DNA of 64,000 nt from Pseudeuparius sepicola (Eukaryota; Arthropoda; Insecta; Coleoptera; Anthribidae), in the NCBI GenBank assembly GCA_963920635.1, contig OY987298.1, positions 145,612,257-145,676,256 of the forward strand, given 5' to 3'. The notes beneath the pieces are model-generated. The model saw nothing but the letters and a program-made list of their open reading frames with translations, made no database searches and was not told the DNA's origin. This document shows positions 12,030-24,500 of the stretch, in pieces. The stretch's first letter is position 1, and each line of letters begins with the position of its first letter. Position numbers and translations under genes: made by a program.

Positions 12030-12575
12030 CTATTTTGATGCTCGTCTATTTTGATCAGCATTCTGGACGTGCTCTGTTTTTATATGCAGACTTCTCCTAT
12101 TGTCGTTCACCCTCGACGTTTGATTGACTTCCTCACATTCCTCGGAATAGCTACACCTAACTGCTTCGGCGAATGCCTCGGGATATTGCGTTGAGAGTTT
12201 TGATTTTATGGCCCTAATCTTCTTGAAAACGTAGTCCAGGTCTTTTTTCATATCGACCAGGAGGTGTATGTGCTTCTTGAATTCGGGGGCCATAGATTTT
12301 AATCGAGACGCACTTAGAGCGTTGCAGTTTGTAAGCATTTCGTTGGTTTTTTCAAATCTTTGCAGCCTACAACAAATGTATTAAACAAAATTGTAAATAA
12401 ATATGAAATATAATAGTTGTTGTCCTAACATTTGTTTTTGTGCTCGGATCATAGTTTCAACATCCTGTTGATCCACAATGCCAGCAAGGCCCTGAATGAA
12501 AACTTCTGGAGCTGTGTAATTTTGGAAGCATTCTATGCTGTATTCACTTTCGGGAGTTCCTTTGCTTTCATCCAT
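12030..12575 (-). CDS. KXD1: KxDL motif-containing protein 1, BORC subunit
   Basis: Two exons, 12575-12430 (donor AAAT|gttagg, slightly weak) and 12366-12030 (acceptor ttgtag), give 160 residues. Family knowledge: KXD1 is a small coiled-coil subunit of the BLOC-1-related complex BORC, which recruits ARL8 to lysosomes for kinesin-driven transport. What is seen: QQDVETMIRAQKQMLQRFEK spans the exon junction and is followed by TNEML. The signature KKDLD (KxDL at 89-92) is followed by YVFKKIRAIKSKL, as in human KXD1, and QYPEAF ends the conserved part. The C-terminal tail is short and unrelated to the vertebrate tail. The start MDESK is chosen as the nearest ATG to the domain; an upstream in-frame ATG lies at 12650. 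An AATAAA signal (12017-12012) lies only about 12 bp past the stop, so the 3' UTR may be very short. Confidence 0.92.
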
Positions 12576-13159
12576 ATTTTTTCTATTTTGAAAAAGAGGG
12601 ATATTTTCCAAAAATTGTTTTTGTTTCTTGAGGTTAAATTCACAAAACACGAAAATATGTCATTGTCATTGTCAATAAAAAAAGTCAAAGATTACCGATT
12701 GAGATTAGTTTGGCTATTCAATGAAAGATGGCACCAGCTGAAAATAATCACAGTTACTGTCGATTCAAAGTAATAGGTTCCGTAAAGAACGCTGCAAAAT
12801 AAGCCTATTAATTATCGCCAGCAAAACCCTACAAAACCTTTTTAGGTTTATCTCAAAACCTATCGGTTTTATAAAACAATCAGTAAAGTTATCACCATCA
12901 AAAACCTCGTAGAGATTTTGTCCCGTTTTGTTCTTTGTGGATAATTATCACTAAAGTGGGCGAAAATAGGGTTAGATTTTCATTGCCCTTGTCAAACACA
13001 TTCTCTGAATATCTAGGTTGGATAGATCTTCTTATAGTAAAATCAAGTAACTGACGCCTGGGGTAAACAAGAGCATGTGCGTTGAGATATTCGCCAGAGC
13101 CGCACTGAGGCTCGACCTTTATTTAATATTACTTTTATAATTGTTTACGTCAAATCGAT

Positions 13160-13485
13160 ACAGTATATTTCCTAACAAGTGCGAAAAGTGGCAATTTCCG
13201 CAAGAGTTAGGAACACTATTTTTTCTACAAGCGTGCGGAAAACTACACTTTTCCGCACGCTTGTAGAAAATAGTATATCTCCTAACAAGTGCGGAAAGTG
13301 CCACTTTTCCGCACGCGATTGCAAGAAATCGAGGGTGGAAAAGACTTTCCCAAGATTTAGGAACACTATTTTTTCTACAAGCGAGCGGAAAAGTAAGACA
13401 CTTTTCCGCAAGCATTTTAGTTTTATAAAGTGTCACTTTTCCGCACTAGTGCGGAAAAGTTGTGCGGAAAAGTGACACACTTTCT
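13160..13485. repeat. GTGCGGAAAAGT-type repeat cluster, copy 1
   Basis: A cluster of direct and inverted copies of the motif TTTTCCGCAC / GTGCGGAAAA, including the palindrome TTCCGCACTAGTGCGGAA at about 13440. Related blocks are at 29055-29360, 60440-60530 and 61085-61320. Open frames through it are repeat artefacts. Confidence 0.85.
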
Positions 13486-13621
13486 AAACTAAAATGCGTA
13501 GAAAAAAATTATTTCTGGCAGTGTGTAAATAGCTGAAAACAAGATGATAAAACCTCATAAATACAATTTGCAATCGAGTACATCCCTGTTTCCTGATAGG
13601 CTGATATTTTATGGCCTATTA

Positions 13622-13953
13622 AGAGGGGGTTACCGACAGCGAAAGTGACGTTAGATTTCGTTTTTTTTTAAGTTGTATAGCATAAAATCTAATAACATTT
13701 TACCTGGCAAAAATTTAGTACAAACATTTATATCTTTATTTTAATCTTAAAGGCATATGCTCTGGAATTATTATTTTTCCCAAGGTTTTCATAACCTATA
13801 AAACAAAACACTGTTTGTAATATATTATGATTAAAATGAAGACAGAGATGTTAGTACTAAATTTTTGCCAGGTAAAACATTATTTGATTTTATGCTATAC
13901 AACTTAAAAAAATACGAAATCTAACGTCACTTTCGCTGTCGGCAACCCCCTCT
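13622..13953. mobile_element. Foldback MITE of about 330 bp
   Basis: The terminal inverted repeats begin AGAGGGGGTTACCGACAGCG and end with its near-complement at 13953. The arms are about 105 bp and include TTAGTACAAA / TTAGTACTAAA and the shared word GGCAAAAATTTAGTAC. The core is AT-rich with no ORF. No target duplication could be defined. Confidence 0.8.
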
Positions 13954-14137
13954 GAACCAATCGCCTTATTTAGCGGAAGGTCATCGAACAACTGCTTTTA
14001 TTTACGCTAGGCGTCGGGTTATTTGATTTTAGTATTGGTACCACCAATCCAGTAAATTAACTCAACACTCAACAACGATGATAAAAACGATAGTCGAGGT
14101 CGAGGAGTCAGGTCGCCAGGAGCTAGTATAGCTAGTA

Positions 14138-14593
14138 TACTCAAATTATTTTAAGAAGTCCTTACTGGGAATGTCAATTGGTAATTTCGATATCCTAAGT
14201 TGGCATCAATGCAGCAAAAAATGTAACTGGGTCATAAGTTCAGGTCAGTAACGAGCCCATTTGCACTAATAACACGAAAAGTAACACGAACAAGAACAAC
14301 ACAGATATGAAAAGTATTTCCATGACGTTTGAAATTATTATTAAAATGAGTTGTAGTCATAGTTATTTTTATTTGTAGCGGTATAATCGTGATTGCAATA
14401 GGGTTTTTATTTTATTATGCTCTTTTTTCGTATCACTTGGGTAACTTTTCACATCATAAATCAACGGGTGACGTCATTAACTGGTTGAGACACACATACC
14501 AATGTTATATACCCATGGTTAACAGAAAATTCCTAGGGATTTTGTGGAGAATGTCATCTGACAAAATCGGGACTTCTTACAGTAATCGGGGTA
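14138..14593. repeat. Dispersed repeat R1, shorter copy
   Basis: Nearly identical to 48887-49512, from ACTCAAATTATTTTAAGAAG to AATCGGGGTATA, but lacking about 170 bp found in the other copy after AACACAGAT. Class unknown; no ORF. The other copy runs straight into a foldback element at a TA here present but unoccupied. Confidence 0.85.
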
Positions 14594-14804
14594 TAGGGCA
14601 TATTATGCCGCTTTCCGAACTCGAACTATACCGACCCAGTCACCCCTAAGTATTAAAAGGACATTTTATAGGGCTAAAAAAGTCACAAGGACAGTTTGTT
14701 TGAAAAAAGGACTGTCCTTTTCAAAAAAGGACAGGTGGTGGTGGCAACCCTATTTGTGGATAAGAATTCTCTGGTTTCGCCTATCCTACGCAGGAGTAGG
14801 TATG

Positions 14805-14935
14805 TTTTGTATTGGATCTTTGCAAACCAAAACTTTGAGTGGTCCTTTTGACCATTCAAATATTTTGAGGGGATTCCATGGCACACTTAACTTGCCAGAT
14901 GCCTTTAAAATTCCTATTTTGCTCAACGTTTAGCA
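14805..14935. repeat. Fragment of the 38.3/45.5-kb foldback family
   Basis: Contains GAGTGGTCC...GACCATTCAA, GGGGATTCCATGGCACAC and GCCAGATGCCTTTAAAATTC, as in the arms of the elements at 38318 and 45474. It lacks the CAGGGTG end. Confidence 0.7.
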
Positions 14936-15592
14936 CTATATTTTGTTTCCGGGAAGCGCATGGTGAGCCAGAGAGCTGTCAAACATGACAGCCGTGATCA
15001 GTCTTTATTAATACGTCAGTCAACGCTTAAATCGAAAAATTTTACATGATAGATTCCCGATTCCCCTTAAAACCACCTATAGAACACTCCAAATATTTGC
15101 ACATTATTCAATTTCAAGTATCAAAAAAATATAGGTATGATCCACAAATTATAATTATTCTATAGTCTGTGATTCTAGGTTATCTTAGTCTTATTTATAA
15201 TGAAAAATAAAAAATAAATAATTGAAAATGCCAATAGGTACAAATAATTTTATTTATTTCTTGTATAAACATATATTTTTTATCTACTTAAATACCTACT
15301 ACTCGTAGGTACTTGGTTTACATTAATCTTTTGGAAAATTTTACATCTTTAATACTTTAATTAATATTTTTTTCGATAACGGCAATTAAGAAAATTCCCT
15401 TAAAAAATAAGTACATAATTTAAGGCAGTAAAAAATAATCTTTCATATAAATTCAGTATTATCGTTGACTGAATAAATATCGGGGTTTCAGTCAACGCCC
15501 TAGGGTAATATATTAAAAGTATGTACTTATTCTATACATATACTTAATATAAAAGTTTCAGAATCGAAGGATAATAATAAACTAAAGCTATT

Positions 15593-18500
15593 TCAGCATT
15601 TCCTTTCAGTAAGCTTAAATTTCAGAGGTTGTTCAGGTACGTAGGTCGGAGTGATCTTGTATGTTAGGGGCCCATAATTGTATTCCACTTTGAATTTCCT
15701 GAAGATCTGAAAACAAGTATACAGGGTGTAGTGTAGAATACTTTGATGCACCCCTAGAGCTTTTATTTTTCGAGCTTGAAAAAAAAATATAGGTGATACC
15801 TTGGCAAGCAATATGTTGAGTTCGACTTCGGCAAATCTCCTTCCCAAGCAAGATCTCCTTCCATACCCGAAAGGCAACGATACGAACGGGTGAATTTTGC
15901 TGTCTTGGTGGGCGGGACAACTTGGATTTTTCGATTTGAGCCACCTTTCTGGCACGAATTTATCGGGTTCTTCGATGTAGTCGGTGACATTGCTCACAAC
16001 CAAATGTGGAAATATCACGTGTGTCTAAAAGTTTACATAGGAAAAAGTAAAAAAAAGCAGTGGGTGTGCCAACGCCAACTTTGCCATTATTTTCGCTATT
16101 TTTGGACTAGAAAAAATTTAAAAAACTGGTCTTAAGGGTAATTTTCCGGGGAATTATAATTATGAAGTCGAAATTAATATACAAGAAGTTGTTAAAACGT
16201 TATCACGTTACGCACATATCACAGTTTTGTGTACAATTTTGAAGTTGAACTTTAATATACAGGGTGAGTTTTTTTTGTGACCAGTATATAGGGATCTCGG
16301 AAACTGGCGGAGATAGAAGGAAGGTTAAATGGGGAAGGTATTGCATTTTTGTAGGCCCTATTTAATGCTCCTTGTAGATTTTTGAAAAAAAGTCATGGCT
16401 TACTAGATATTTTGCAAAAACTAAATTTTCTCGATTTATTCTAATCTACCTAGCTTCGTTGTTTCTGATTTTAGATAAAAAGTGTAAATAGAAAAGTTTG
16501 AGGGAATTGTGTGCCAAATGCGGATATCATGTCCTACTTTCCGTGACAGCTGCCATTTTCGAGATATGACACAAACTTGTGTTTTTTTAAATGGAAACCA
16601 TAGTTGGCCATGGTCTCGAAAAATCAGGCATTTTTAGGGCTCTCCAACGATATACAGTAGGGTGAGTTTTTTTCGATGCCCACTATGGGGATGTCGGAAA
16701 CTAGCAGAGCTAGAACAAAGATTAAATGGGGAAATAATTGCAGTTTTGAATGCTCAATCTAATCTGGATTCTTAAAAAAGTTCATGGCTCACTAGATATT
16801 TTGAAAAGAGTTATTTTTTGCTATTTCATCAGATCTCTGTAGCTCCGATATTTCTGATTATACAGAAAAACTGTAGAGACAAAAATTCTAGATAATTTTG
16901 GGCTTAATAAGTTAATCTGATCCAATTTTTTATGTTGTTTGTGATTTTTGAGATATGACATAAACTTGTGTTTTTAAATGTAAATCATAGTTGGCTGGGG
17001 CCTTATAAAATCGGTCATTTTTTGAGCTTTCCAAAGATATAATACTCGGCATAGTTATTATAAAAAATAAAAGAGCTATGGCTAACTTTCTGCTTTTTTT
17101 TAAATTTTCACATAGTCAGCCATGGAATATTTTCATAATTACGTTCTATTTTAATATACTTCAAACTTTCTAATATTTTGTTTTTAGCTGTAACAAAATA
17201 AAACAAAAATAAAAAAACTCAAATTCAAATTATTATTATTTTAGAAGGTCACCTTTTAAAATAAAAAGGCGTTCAAACAATCCACCATTATTATTTATGC
17301 AAATATTGCATCTTTTTAAAACCGAATTTGTCCCCTTTTTTAGAGAGCGCCTGTCAATACTGGCAATTGCTTCTAAAACAGCTGTTCTCATACTTTATTT
17401 TGTACTGTTCCCCACAAAAAGAAATCCAAAACCGACAAATCGGGGGATCGGGGCGGTCAGGAAATAGGTCTATTTCTCCCTATACAACTATTTGGATAGA
17501 GCCTAGGTAATTTCTTACGTGCAAATAATTAGGTATGTGGTGGAGCTCCATCATGATAATTTTTGTTTTATTTTGTTACCAGATAAAAATAAAATATTTG
17601 AAAGTTTGAAGTATGTCTTCTGTCTTATTATGGAAATATTCCATGGCTGACTATGTGAAAATTTAAAAAAATCAGAAAATTAGCCATAGCTCTTTTATTT
17701 TTTATAATAACTATGCCGAGTATTATATTTTTGGAAAGCTCAAAAATGGCCGATTTGATAAGGTCACAGCCAACTATGGTTTAAATTTAAAAAAACACAA
17801 GTTTATGCCATATCTCAAAAAGCACAAACAACATAAAAAATTGGATCAGATTATCTTATTAAGCCCAAAATTATCTACAATTTTTGTGTCTAGAGTTGTT
17901 CTGTATAATTAGAAATAACGGAGCTACAGAGATCTGATGAAATAGCAAAAAATCACTCTTTTCAAAATATCTAGTGAGCCATGAACTTTTTTAAAAATCC
18001 AAAAGGGGCATTAGATTGAGCATTCTTTCCCCATTTAACCTTTGTTCTAGCTCTGCTAGTTTCCGAGATCCCCATAGTGGGCATCGAAAAAAAACTCACC
18101 CTGTATAATATTCAATACGGTTATTCGGAAAAGTAACGGAAATAACTATGGTTTCCATTTAAAAAACCCAAGTTTGTGTCATATCTCGAAAATGGCAGCT
18201 GTCATGGAAAGTAGGGCATGATAAACGCATTAGGGACACAATTCCCTCCAACTTTGGTATTTACACTTTTTATCTAAAATCTGAAACAACGATGTATATG
18301 AAAGACTTGCAAAACCTGACTTGTAAGGCGATTTTAGAATTTGTAGATTCGTTTCGAAAGAGTTTCCAAAGAGCCCTAATTTGTTATTTTAAGTGGCGGA
18401 CCCTCAATCCTGAATACCCTGTATAATAAAAATAAAAAATTACCCCCTTAGGCACATGGTATCCTGCTAAAACTGCATCTGATTGAAGACTTCTGCCGTT

Positions 18501-21500
18501 TCCTATTATGACGGGGTACATCCTAAAAAAATGAAAAAATAATAATTCAAATGGAAAATTATTAAAGCTAGCTATTTTTTTATTACTTTTTACTTTGTAC
18601 CCATTAGATATTATACCTTTTATTTAGGTACTCAATTTTTAGAAAGTATACCTTCCTCCTTGGGCTACAAGCTAATAAATATCTTTCTATACAATTACTA
18701 TAAAAATAAATGTAGGTACTAAATAAAAATTTTATTTATTATATTTTTTATATTTTTACCTCAAAGTTTCTTTAATACATGCTTTTAAATACTGCATATT
18801 TTCTTGTGCTTTCACATCAATTTTGGAGTCCGGTTCTGGTATACACCTTTGCAATTCTTCGAATAACTTCTGTTGTTTTTCAGGATTCCGAGTTAACTGG
18901 TATATTGTAGAAGCTGCTGCTATCGACGTCTAAAAAGTTTTGTATTTTTATTATTTAAAAAAAAAATCATACGCCCATTACCGTATCTACGCCGACTAAA
19001 AGTAAGTCTAATGCCAGGACGGCCGCCAGTTTTGGATTTTGAGTTTTCATTAGAATTCTTTCCACTATCGAGATGTCTTCTTCTTTGACGTTGTCGTAAT
19101 TTTTATATTGCATTTGTTCGACGGTTTGGCTAATGTATTTCATACACAATCTGAAACAATAATAATGGGTAGGTATGAGTAATTTTTGGACTTTCCCACT
19201 TTTTTATCGGCAGCTTTGGAATTTTTAGAGGTGTACTATAGTGCGGAAATATCCACTTTTTACTATAATCAGAGCCTACTTCCGGTTTAAAGGAAGTGAC
19301 ATTAACAGGGACCCTTTATTTTAAAGAGTCCCTGGACAATGGACTTTAGCCTTTCTTTCGAGGTCTACAGGTTGATTCACGTAAGTTGTTCATTAGAAGT
19401 TTACGAGGAAGGAGTGCGAATTTTGATTTGAAATTTTGGTTACTTATATAACAGGTTGTAAACTTTCTTTCTAAAATATTTTCAACTTTCGATAACTTCC
19501 GGTTATACCGGAAGTCGATAGCAACTTTGTTATTTCAAATAGAACACCCTATATATTATTACACCATTTGGTTCCCTATTAAATTTCAAATCTTTTTTCT
19601 CAATATAATGTGTACCCTATTCCTAACCCTTTTCGAGATATTCGCAAATTTTTGATTTTTTTGAGTGTTGCAGCCATCGACCATAGTGATGATAACTCTG
19701 AAATTTATGAATCTGGAAAACTGAAATTTTGGACTGTCGTAGGCGAAAATGAACTTTATTAAACGGTCTGTATGCCATTTCAAAATATTGTATAGGGTGT
19801 TCGGGAAAAAATTCCCAATATCAACATCGAAAAATTGAAAAATCTAATTTTTTCAAACGGAACCCATATTTTTTTATTGCACCATTGAAATGCTTGTGAA
19901 AAGACAGTTCAAAAAGATGTAACACACTACATATATGTCTAAATGAAGCGGTTGCTTCGTTATTACGCAAAATACGTATGTATTTTTTCTGCTCTGTATC
20001 AACAAAGATGCCATTTCTCAAGGAGCGTCACATTATAGGGGGCCATGGAAAATGAAATAACATGACAAGGTTAAGGGCTATTTAATAATATTTACAATTA
20101 CATAATAATAGGTACTAGAAGAAAAAACAAGAAACTACATAATAATATATGAGTAAAACACTTTATTCACATTCTGCTATTTACCTGTTACCAGTGACTA
20201 TAGACCTTTCTATAAAGATTTGGAATTTAATAGGGAACCAAATGGTGCAATAATATATAGGGTGTTCTATTTGAAATAACAAAGTTGCTATCGACTTCCG
20301 GTATAACCGGAAGTTATCGAAAGTTGAAAATATTTTAGAAAGAAAGTTTACAACCTGTTATATAAGTAACCAAAATTTCAAATCAAAATTCGCACTCCTT
20401 ACCCGTAAACTTCTAATGAACCACTTACGTGAATCACCCATAATATGACCTACTTTCGGAGATATTTTTGAGAAACCGGAAAATTACCGAAACTTCTTGT
20501 AACTTTTTTGTTCCAAAAAGGTACCGAAAAAATCTTAATTAAATGTGTGGTCAAAACTGATTGCTTTAAGCCTACTCTTAATCAGAATTTGGAAAAATTC
20601 CGCGGTTTTGTAAGTATATTACTTAAAAAAGTTACTCGATTATAGCAGGCCATGACGTCAAAAAATTACCTATTTATGCACTTTCCGACATCAAATTACC
20701 TTAACGACTTAACGAAAACCTAAACTTATTTTATTCGTTTTAATACATGCTTAAATAAAAGCTTGTTTTTAAAAACTTTTTTTTTTTCAATTTTATATTG
20801 TGCCGTTTTTTTTTCTCAACGCAGAAAATTACATTTCACCATTTTCTAAATTTTCAGAATTAACCGGAGTTACGCGAGTCGATTTTATGAACGCACTCAT
20901 CCCGCTCGATTTCTCCAGTTGTCTCATCCAACGCCACCTAAGCCTCACCATCCTTGAACGCAAAAATCGCGGAAACAAACGAGCGTTTTCCCGCCGCCTG
21001 CTGCGACCTAGACTGCACGCGTTCGAGCACGCCCCAAATAATCTCGTGGCACACTTTCCACGTTCGCTTTCGATTTCGTCCCGGGCGAAAGTCGACCTTG
21101 ACATTGGCGCAACAAGTGACGCAACGGCTGGCTGCGCCTACTACGACTACGATTCGTAGTAAAACGAGCGGGGTTGTTGCCCTCGGTGGCCCGAGGCGGT
21201 AAGGCGTGCCAAAAATAAATTACAAGAAGCTCGAAATTCAATCTTTCACGGTAGGTATATTAATACTGAACAGCTGTTTGTTTATTGTCTAATAAATAGC
21301 TATAATAGCAGGGGAACTTTTACATAATACTTTTAAATATTAAAGCATTATTATTACTCATTACGAAAAAAGAATGACCTACTGACCTGCCTACTATTTT
21401 CTATCTAAAAAAATACATAATTTACTCAATTATTTGGAATCCAGGAAATGTCGATAAATCTATGAATATTAATTATTTAAACGAAATGACATTTAATTAT

Positions 21501-24500
21501 TACATTCCCATTCTTTAAAACAAAAAAATATGTTTGTCACTTTTCTGATCTCAGAGGAATAAGCAATTATTCCTCTGAGGGTCTGATAAACCTGGACCGA
21601 CACTATATTAAAGACCCGAGCATGACGTCATATTTCATTGTTGTTTACGGACTGGGGTGGCGCCACTCGACGAAAAAAATTGCGACTTTATTATAGGTTA
21701 TAGGGGGGTATTCTGTGGTTATTGGTATGTCAGTTACTGACGTTTAAAATGTACCAAATTTTAAATATCCAGCTTTATTACGATTTTCCTTCTTTTTACG
21801 ATAACGAATTGTCTTTGCGTCCAGTATTTAGCAGTTTTATCCTATTAACACAGCACACTGCACAGACCATTAGGTGAATTGCAGAAGAATAAACACTATT
21901 TTGGAATTATGGGATGATATGATCAATTCGCTGAAGAAGCGAAAATTCTAGATATTATTTTGGAAGAGTATTTTGTAACGTATGCAAGAATGAAAATAGA
22001 AAATTTTGTTTACAGCTCCAAAGCCAACCAATAGTCTCCATATAAAGAATAAACTGAAAAATCTAATGCGTTATATGCTTACTTACACTACAACTAGCCA
22101 TGGACTTCATTTCAAACCAAAAGGTACCAAATACTCTTGCTTGCTTTTTAAACTCGCTTTTCTTAAGAAAATGTATGGAAATATGCCATGTGAACTTGTC
22201 AAATTAGAGGGACATAACAAACAAACATTTTATTTTATTTTGGATATTAAATTCGTTGTGACATACACATTTGCATGTTTTTATTTTAAAGAAGATTCTG
22301 CAACAATGGAGTTTTAACATTAAACTACGGTGTAAATTTGTTTCGTCGTGTGGCGTCAGTGGCGATCGCTTGGAACCGCGCTATGCACAGGTATTTAATA
22401 TACAGGGTGTTCGAAAAATAGACGGAGATATTTTAGAGGGTGATTCCCTGTTAAGAAATATGAAAAAAAGTTTCTATAAACATGGGTCCGGAAATGCAGA
22501 GTTTTCAAGATACAGGATGTTAAATAAAAAAAAATAAAACATGAAATTATTAATGTCTTAAAAATTATTTACTCGATTCTGTTGAAATTTGGCAATGTTA
22601 TTTGTTGTATTAAGAGGGTAATTTCGCCCTAACTAGATTAAATTTATTAAGTCCAGTGACGTCCCGGGGGGCACCTTAGCGAATATTATTATCAAAAAAA
22701 TGTACGCCACTACCTTTTTTGTAACTTTAATATTTTTTGTTTGATTAAGCATCTAAAAATACAACTTATTTCCCTCTTGTATTGTTTTCCTATCTCACTT
22801 CGTTTTCGAGAAAAAAAAACCGTTTTATTGCATGTCACTGGACAAAATTGGTTGTAGTGTACTTTATGTTATGATATTGGAAAAGTTGCAATAACACTCT
22901 TTCCTAGAAATGCTTTTGATTATTTGTTTTCCAAGGCACTTGTGATTTTTTTTGCAAAAATTGATAAACCAATTTTGTCCAGTGACATGCAATATATTTA
23001 ACATCCTGTATCTTGAAAACTCTGCATTTCCGGACCCATGTTTATAGAAACTTTTTTTCATATTTCTTAACAGGGAATCACCCTCTAAAATATCTCCGTC
23101 TATTTTTCGAACACCCTGTATTGTAGTGTTGGTCCAGGATAAACATTCAAAATGGGGTCAGGTGTGGGGTTAAGGTACTTTATTTTCCTTTGATTTTACT
23201 CACTTAATCCATAAAGTTGAATTTGTTATCGCTATAAGTAAATCATTACGGTAATAAATATAGTAAAATAAAATGCATGTTTGATTACCATAGTTTAGTT
23301 GTATATTCACAAGCCTGGAGATGAAGGCATAAACCGTTGAAATGGTGAAGAATACACCTACTCTGATTTTTTGCTACACTGTTCACATTATTATGTTCTG
23401 TGGTGTCAGGTGTGGGATGACTATGCTACTTTAACAACGACTTGAAAAATGTGCTTTTTTGTTAATTTGTTTTAATTATTTTCAGTGCTAATTATCTTAA
23501 ATAATTAATTAAGAGAATCCTACAAAATTCAGGGAGGTTCGAGCTTAACTTTCTCCACAAAACAAAAATTACTTACGTCCTAAAATCTTCCAAGGCTCCA
23601 ATATACTTCCTGAAAGGTTTGTTCTTGTACACCCTCCAAACCGGGAACTTCAGCTCCACTTCCGCCACGTTCCAGAAGAACGTATTGATGGAATCTATGA
23701 TCCGTTGAGATTCTGAATCCTTTGGCAAGTTAGGCTTCAAACAACCTAGTCTGGTGTTTAGAGAAACTCTTGCCACCGCTAAAAACAGAAAAGAATAAGT
23801 AAATAGTTAATGATATACAGGGTTAGTCAGTTTTCTGTAGCAGGACTTTATAACATCGGAGAGAAAATAGCGCTTTAAAACGAAAATTTCAAATCACATG
23901 CTTCATTTTCAAGGTACAGGTTGTTAAAACTTAAAAAAAATCGTAAATTTTTTATACCTTCCAAACAATTAAGAAGTATTGAAATGAATTTTGATATGAA
24001 ATATGTCCAGATACTAGCAACATTATGTGTTAATTTCGATATTTCCATGCATGCAACCAGTGGCACAGGCACGGAGTTTAGAGACACTAATTCAACAAAA
24101 AAATATGATTTTGAACAAAAACTGCCTCTTGGATTTTTTGATATAATGTTACGGTATCATTTCTAATTTCAGTTTTTCGATTCATAAAGAAAAATTTTAA
24201 AATCAACCCAAATTAATTTTTTAAAAAAAGTGGTGTAAAGCAAGGAATTTGTAATCGATCAAAATTAATTATGTTAAACCTGGACCGACACTGTATTAAT
24301 ATAGTGTTGGTCCAGGTTAAACAGACTGTAGATAACGCTCTAACTCTAATTGCAAATAAGTACAAGGAATAAAAAGACTTGTAGTTTGAGCCCCAACACT
24401 TTAACTGCTACAAAAAAATTACTCACTCTATATGTGAAATGGTTTAAAATATAGATATTAAGAAAAACTAATCAATTTTGACTGATTTTGCCAACATCTC

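Larger units (their letters stand above)
16258..18423. mobile_element. Foldback element in P450 intron 8, outer layer
   Basis: Starts TACAGGGTGAG and ends ACCCTGTA. The outer arms are diverged inverted copies (for example GACAGCTGCCATTTTCGAG at about 16547 and its complement at about 18190). A second foldback element sits inside it. Together they fill about 2.17 of the 2.42 kb of intron 8, so that intron was probably about 250 bp before insertion. Confidence 0.8.

Noticed and set aside
13119..13475. Three overlapping ORFs with repeated FRTLVEK-like peptides
   Set aside because: They are translations of the TTTTCCGCAC repeat in several frames; similar peptides appear wherever the repeat occurs.
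20800..21202. 119-codon ORF in P450 intron 5 as a gene
   Set aside because: No domain, low-complexity arginine-rich translation in several frames, as expected of any GC-rich block without stops.
22006..22317. 103-codon ORF in repeat R2
   Set aside because: It lies in a dispersed repeat also found inverted at 59.8 kb, and the frame is not kept in the second copy.
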